From an uncultured Arcobacter sp. (GTDB lineage Bacteria; Campylobacterota; Campylobacteria; Campylobacterales; Arcobacteraceae), in NCBI GenBank assembly GCA_913054415.1, contig CAJXII010000070.1, positions 1 to 8,108 of the forward strand: DNA of 8,108 nucleotides, given 5' to 3'. The position numbers and the translations under genes are program-made. This document shows, one piece after another, positions 5,429-8,108 of this stretch (position 1 is the stretch's first letter; each line of letters starts with the position of its first letter). The notes beneath the pieces are model-generated. The model made no database searches. It was not told the origin of the DNA and saw only the letters and a program-made list of their open reading frames with translations.

Positions 5429-7018
5429 GTGGATATAGATATAAAACAAACAGCTTGTCCTTTAGATTGTTTTGATGCTTGTAAAGTAATTTATAGTAAC
5501 AATAAACTAAAACCTGCCAATACACAAATAACAAACAATAAACTTTGTAGATTGTTTGGTTATTTGCAAAATGAAACAAATCTATATGATGAAAACCTCA
5601 ACCAAACTTTAGATAAAGTTTTTAATATCCTAAATCAAAAAAATAAAAAAATATTATACTATAAAGGTAGTGGTAATATGGGAGTTATGCAACATATTAC
5701 CAAAAAATTATTTGAAAACTTAAAAGCAACATTTGCAGTAGGTAGCACTTGTGAAGCAAGTGGTGAAGCAGGTATTTTAATGGGTCGAAAATATAATGTT
5801 AATCCCGCTATTGATGATCTACTAAAAAGTGAAGTTATTATAGTATGGGGGAGAAACTTTACTCAAACATCATCACATATTTACAACCTAGTAAAAGATA
5901 AGATATTTATCACTATAGATCCAATCAAAACTGAAATAGCAACACTATCAGATATTTTTTTGCAAATAGTTCCAAAAGCAGATTTTCAACTTGCTCAAAT
6001 ACTTATTGATGCTTTAGATGATAAAACTCTAAATACAGATCAACTATCTAAACTAAATATCACTAAGCAACAGATCAAACAAACTATCAATCTTATTAAA
6101 AATAAAAAAGTATCTGTTATGTTGGGTATTGGTGCTCAAAAGTATAAAGAGGGTGCTATTATATTTCATCAAATGGATAAATTATTTAACAAATTAAAAC
6201 TATTTGAAAATAGGAATACAGGTGTTTGGTATCTTAGTAATAGTGCATATCCATTTGATAATAAAATCTCTACAAAATATAGCAATATTTGCACCTATGC
6301 TGATGTCAAATTTGATGATTTTGATATAGTTTTTATACAAGGAGCTAACCCTGTCATCTCTGCTGCTAATCAAAAAAGAACAATTAAAGCACTACAGAAT
6401 AGTTTTGTTATATATTTTGGAACTACCAAAAATGAAACAGCACAATATGCCAATATAATCATACCAGCTAAAACATTTTTACAAAAAAAAGATGTGCGGT
6501 TAAGCTATGGGCATGATGAGATTATGTTTTGCGATATATGTCAGGAGAACAATAAAGCTATTAGCGAATATGATTTTACAAAATATATGTTTGATAGATT
6601 TGATTTTGATAGTTTACTAGAGGAAGATCAATATTTGGATTGTTTTAAAACTATTGCAAATCCAAAACCAAATATCAAATTTGAAGCACACAAAACAAAA
6701 GATGTTCCACTTTTAGATATAGATGATAATCAATTTTATCTTATTACTTCAAAATCAACAAATGCTTTGAACTCGCAATTCAAATCTGATCCTTATGCTT
6801 ATATCAATCCAAAATATGGCTTTAAGGATGATCAAGTAGTTACTATATCATCAAAAGTAGGAACTATACAGATCAAAATAAAAAATGATCCAAAAGTTTG
6901 CAATAAAGCAATTTTGATATATGCTAGTAACAAACAAGTTAATATTTTAACCTCTGAACAATTAAGCGATTGTCAAACAAATGCCACTTTTCAAGATATA
7001 GTATTAACTATCATTTAA
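5429..7018 (+). CDS. Molybdopterin oxidoreductase, substrate unknown
   Basis: A 529-residue member of the DMSO reductase/formate dehydrogenase superfamily. The N-terminus has a [4Fe-4S] motif, C10-x3-C14-x3-C18 in CPLDCFDAC, with a fourth Cys at C40 after a rather short 21-residue gap. The catalytic domain (about 50-350) shows YKGSGNMG (78-85), GSTCEASGEAG (105-115), QGANPVIS (304-311) and ETAQYANIIIPAKTFL (336-351). C108 is a candidate molybdenum ligand, by position only. A C-terminal cofactor-binding domain starts near 435 (FYLITSKSTNALNSQF) and runs to the end. There is no Tat signal, so it is probably cytoplasmic. It is shorter than the usual ~700+ residues, and no Fe-S, cytochrome or NADH-binding partner gene is adjacent. 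The GTG start at 5429 is supported by AAGGA (5419-5423). It follows pgpA by 15 bases, so it is probably in the same operon. Confidence 0.85.
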   Translation: MDIDIKQTACPLDCFDACKVIYSNNKLKPANTQITNNKLCRLFGYLQNETNLYDENLNQTLDKVFNILNQKNKKILYYKGSGNMGVMQHITKKLFENLKATFAVGSTCEASGEAGILMGRKYNVNPAIDDLLKSEVIIVWGRNFTQTSSHIYNLVKDKIFITIDPIKTEIATLSDIFLQIVPKADFQLAQILIDALDDKTLNTDQLSKLNITKQQIKQTINLIKNKKVSVMLGIGAQKYKEGAIIFHQMDKLFNKLKLFENRNTGVWYLSNSAYPFDNKISTKYSNICTYADVKFDDFDIVFIQGANPVISAANQKRTIKALQNSFVIYFGTTKNETAQYANIIIPAKTFLQKKDVRLSYGHDEIMFCDICQENNKAISEYDFTKYMFDRFDFDSLLEEDQYLDCFKTIANPKPNIKFEAHKTKDVPLLDIDDNQFYLITSKSTNALNSQFKSDPYAYINPKYGFKDDQVVTISSKVGTIQIKIKNDPKVCNKAILIYASNKQVNILTSEQLSDCQTNATFQDIVLTII

Positions 7019-7054
7019 CTTTACTTTGTAATACCCATATACCAAACTAAAAAG

Positions 7055-7079
7055 AGCTAAATTATAATTATGCTATAAT
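7055..7079 (+). promoter_or_regulatory. era promoter with extended -10 and palindrome
   Basis: TGCTATAAT (7071-7079) is a perfect extended -10 box, with a predicted start near 7086 and a leader of about 38 bases. A second TATAAT lies 11 bases upstream (7063-7068). The two sit in an imperfect 20-bp palindrome (7055-7074, AGC...GCT ends) whose centre AATTATAATT (7060-7069) is exactly symmetric. era has a good ribosome binding site, GAGGA at 7113-7117. I see no terminator after the oxidoreductase gene, so read-through into era is possible. Confidence 0.6.
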
Positions 7080-7123
7080 AGATCCAATATATTAAAATAT
7101 CAAAAAATTTACGAGGATAAAAA

Positions 7124-8005
7124 ATGACAAGATGTGGTTATGTCGCAACTATTGGGCGACCAAATGCAGGAAAAAGTTCACTATTAAATTGGCTAGTGGG
7201 AGAAAAAATCACAATGGTTTCTCATAAAGCAAATGCTACTAGAAAAAGATCAAATGTAATAGTGATGCACGAAGATCATCAAATTATCTTTGTAGATACT
7301 CCAGGGCTTCATGAAAAAGAGAAACTTATCAATCAATTTATGCTAGAGGAAGCTCTAAAAGCTATGGGAGATTGTGATCTTATTTTATTTTTGGCTCCTG
7401 TTACTGATAAAATTATCCATTATGAAAAATTTTTAGATAAACTTAACAAAAAAACAAAACATATATTACTATTAACAAAAACAGATTTTGTTAATAAGCA
7501 AACTCTATTAGAAAAAATAGCAGAGTATGAAAAATATAGCGATAAATATGAGCAAATCATACCAGTTTCTATTAAAAAAGGTAGAAAACAATCAGATGTT
7601 TTAGATGTTGTAGTTAAATATTTACCACAACATCCATATCTTTATGATCCTGAGATTTTAACAGATTCTCATCTAAGAGATATTTATAAAGAGTTTATTA
7701 GAGAATCTATTTTTGATAATATTAGCGATGAGATACCTTATGAAACAGATGTTATAATCGATAGTATTGAAGAGAAACCAAATATTGATGTAATAAAAGC
7801 TACTATCGTTGTTGAGAAATCTACCCAAAAAGGGATGATTATAGGAAAAGGTGCTACTGCTATTAAACGAATAGGTAAAGATGCACGAATTAAAATAGAA
7901 AGATTATCAGGCAAAAAAGTCTTTTTAGAACTTTTTGTTTCAGTCAAAAAAGGTTGGAGCAAAAATAAAAATGGTCTAAAAGAGTTAGGTTATAATATCG
8001 AGTAA
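7124..8005 (+). CDS. era: GTPase Era, 30S ribosome assembly
   Basis: A 293-residue essential GTPase that binds the 3' end of 16S rRNA and helps mature the 30S subunit. The GTPase domain has G1 GRPNAGKS (11-18), G2 around T39 (NATRKRS) and G3 DTPG (58-61). G4 is TKTD (118-121), with Thr in place of the usual Asn, and G5 is around SIKKG (149-153) where SA is usual. A type II KH RNA-binding domain fills the C-terminus (about 205-290), with the loop GMIIGKGATAIKRIGKDAR (237-255). Length is close to the family norm of about 300. The ATG at 7124 lies 6 bases after GAGGA (7113-7117). It has its own promoter, and a further ORF starts 4 bases downstream. Confidence 0.96.
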   Translation: MTRCGYVATIGRPNAGKSSLLNWLVGEKITMVSHKANATRKRSNVIVMHEDHQIIFVDTPGLHEKEKLINQFMLEEALKAMGDCDLILFLAPVTDKIIHYEKFLDKLNKKTKHILLLTKTDFVNKQTLLEKIAEYEKYSDKYEQIIPVSIKKGRKQSDVLDVVVKYLPQHPYLYDPEILTDSHLRDIYKEFIRESIFDNISDEIPYETDVIIDSIEEKPNIDVIKATIVVEKSTQKGMIIGKGATAIKRIGKDARIKIERLSGKKVFLELFVSVKKGWSKNKNGLKELGYNIE

Positions 8006-8008
8006 TAG

Positions 8009-8108
8009 ATGATCCATACAGATAGTGATAATAATGAATTTATAGAAACTTCAAAGATTATCATTATTGATAAATATGTTCCAGAAAAAATTGAAACAAA
8101 ATTTTTAA
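8009..8108 (+). CDS. Start of an unidentified ORF, cut by window end
   Basis: An ATG at 8009, 3 bases after the era stop codon, opens a frame that stays open for 33 codons to the end of the window. The visible N-terminus is acidic (MIHTDSDNNEFIETSK), then IIIIDKYVPEKIETKFL. It has no signal peptide and no motif I recognise. A weak GAG at 8000-8002 is the only ribosome binding site. The close spacing suggests translation coupled to era. Too little is present to assign a function. Confidence 0.5.
   Translation, partial: MIHTDSDNNEFIETSKIIIIDKYVPEKIETKFL

Noticed and set aside
7738..7962. Minus-strand ORF inside era
   Set aside because: It is antisense to the KH domain of Era and is explained by that gene.
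8029..8068. Inverted repeat AATAATGA/TCATTATT after era
   Set aside because: It lies inside the partial ORF, has a loop of more than 20 bases and a short AT-only-like stem, and has no T-run, so it is not a credible terminator.

Overview
The window is AT-rich (roughly 30% GC by eye) bacterial chromosome, densely packed. It fits a member of the Campylobacterota (Epsilonproteobacteria), most likely an Arcobacteraceae- or Sulfurimonas-like organism. Three things point there: the fused ispDF gene, a short ThiC without the long N-terminal extension seen in enterobacteria, and an HP1021/CemR-type atypical response regulator directly after ispDF. All are chromosomal housekeeping or metabolic genes. 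I see no mobile element, CRISPR array, rRNA or tRNA.

Layout: the first ~190 bases are very AT-rich, with a 12-bp hairpin and a doubtful 52-codon ORF. Two genes then lie on the minus strand, transcribed thiC then mrp. thiC makes the thiamine pyrimidine moiety with a radical-SAM [4Fe-4S] enzyme. mrp/apbC encodes a P-loop Fe-S carrier and has its own -10 box and ribosome binding site. A 147-bp divergent region (2797-2943) separates thiC from the plus-strand cluster ispDF > cemR > pgpA > molybdopterin oxidoreductase. The first two junctions are ATGA overlaps and the third is a 15-bp gap, so these four look like one operon. A 105-bp gap with an extended -10 promoter leads to era, and a further ORF begins 4 bases after era and runs off the window.

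How the genes fit together: mrp next to thiC makes biochemical sense, because ThiC needs a [4Fe-4S] cluster and ApbC was first known from its effect on pyrimidine (thiamine) synthesis in Salmonella. ispDF feeds the MEP isoprenoid pathway and pgpA the phosphatidylglycerol pathway, so both serve the membrane. Embedded between them is a response regulator whose receiver domain has serine where the phosphorylated aspartate should be. Its relatives, HP1021 of Helicobacter pylori and CemR of Campylobacter jejuni and Aliarcobacter butzleri, are orphan regulators of energy metabolism and replication. The last gene of the operon is a short, cytoplasmic, apparently partnerless molybdoenzyme of unknown substrate.

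The best candidates for something undescribed are the regulator (pseudo-receiver, a single cysteine), the orphan molybdoenzyme, and the start region of thiC, where a strong promoter sits so close to the ATG that the mRNA would be nearly leaderless. Nothing in the window looks like a wholly new multi-gene system.
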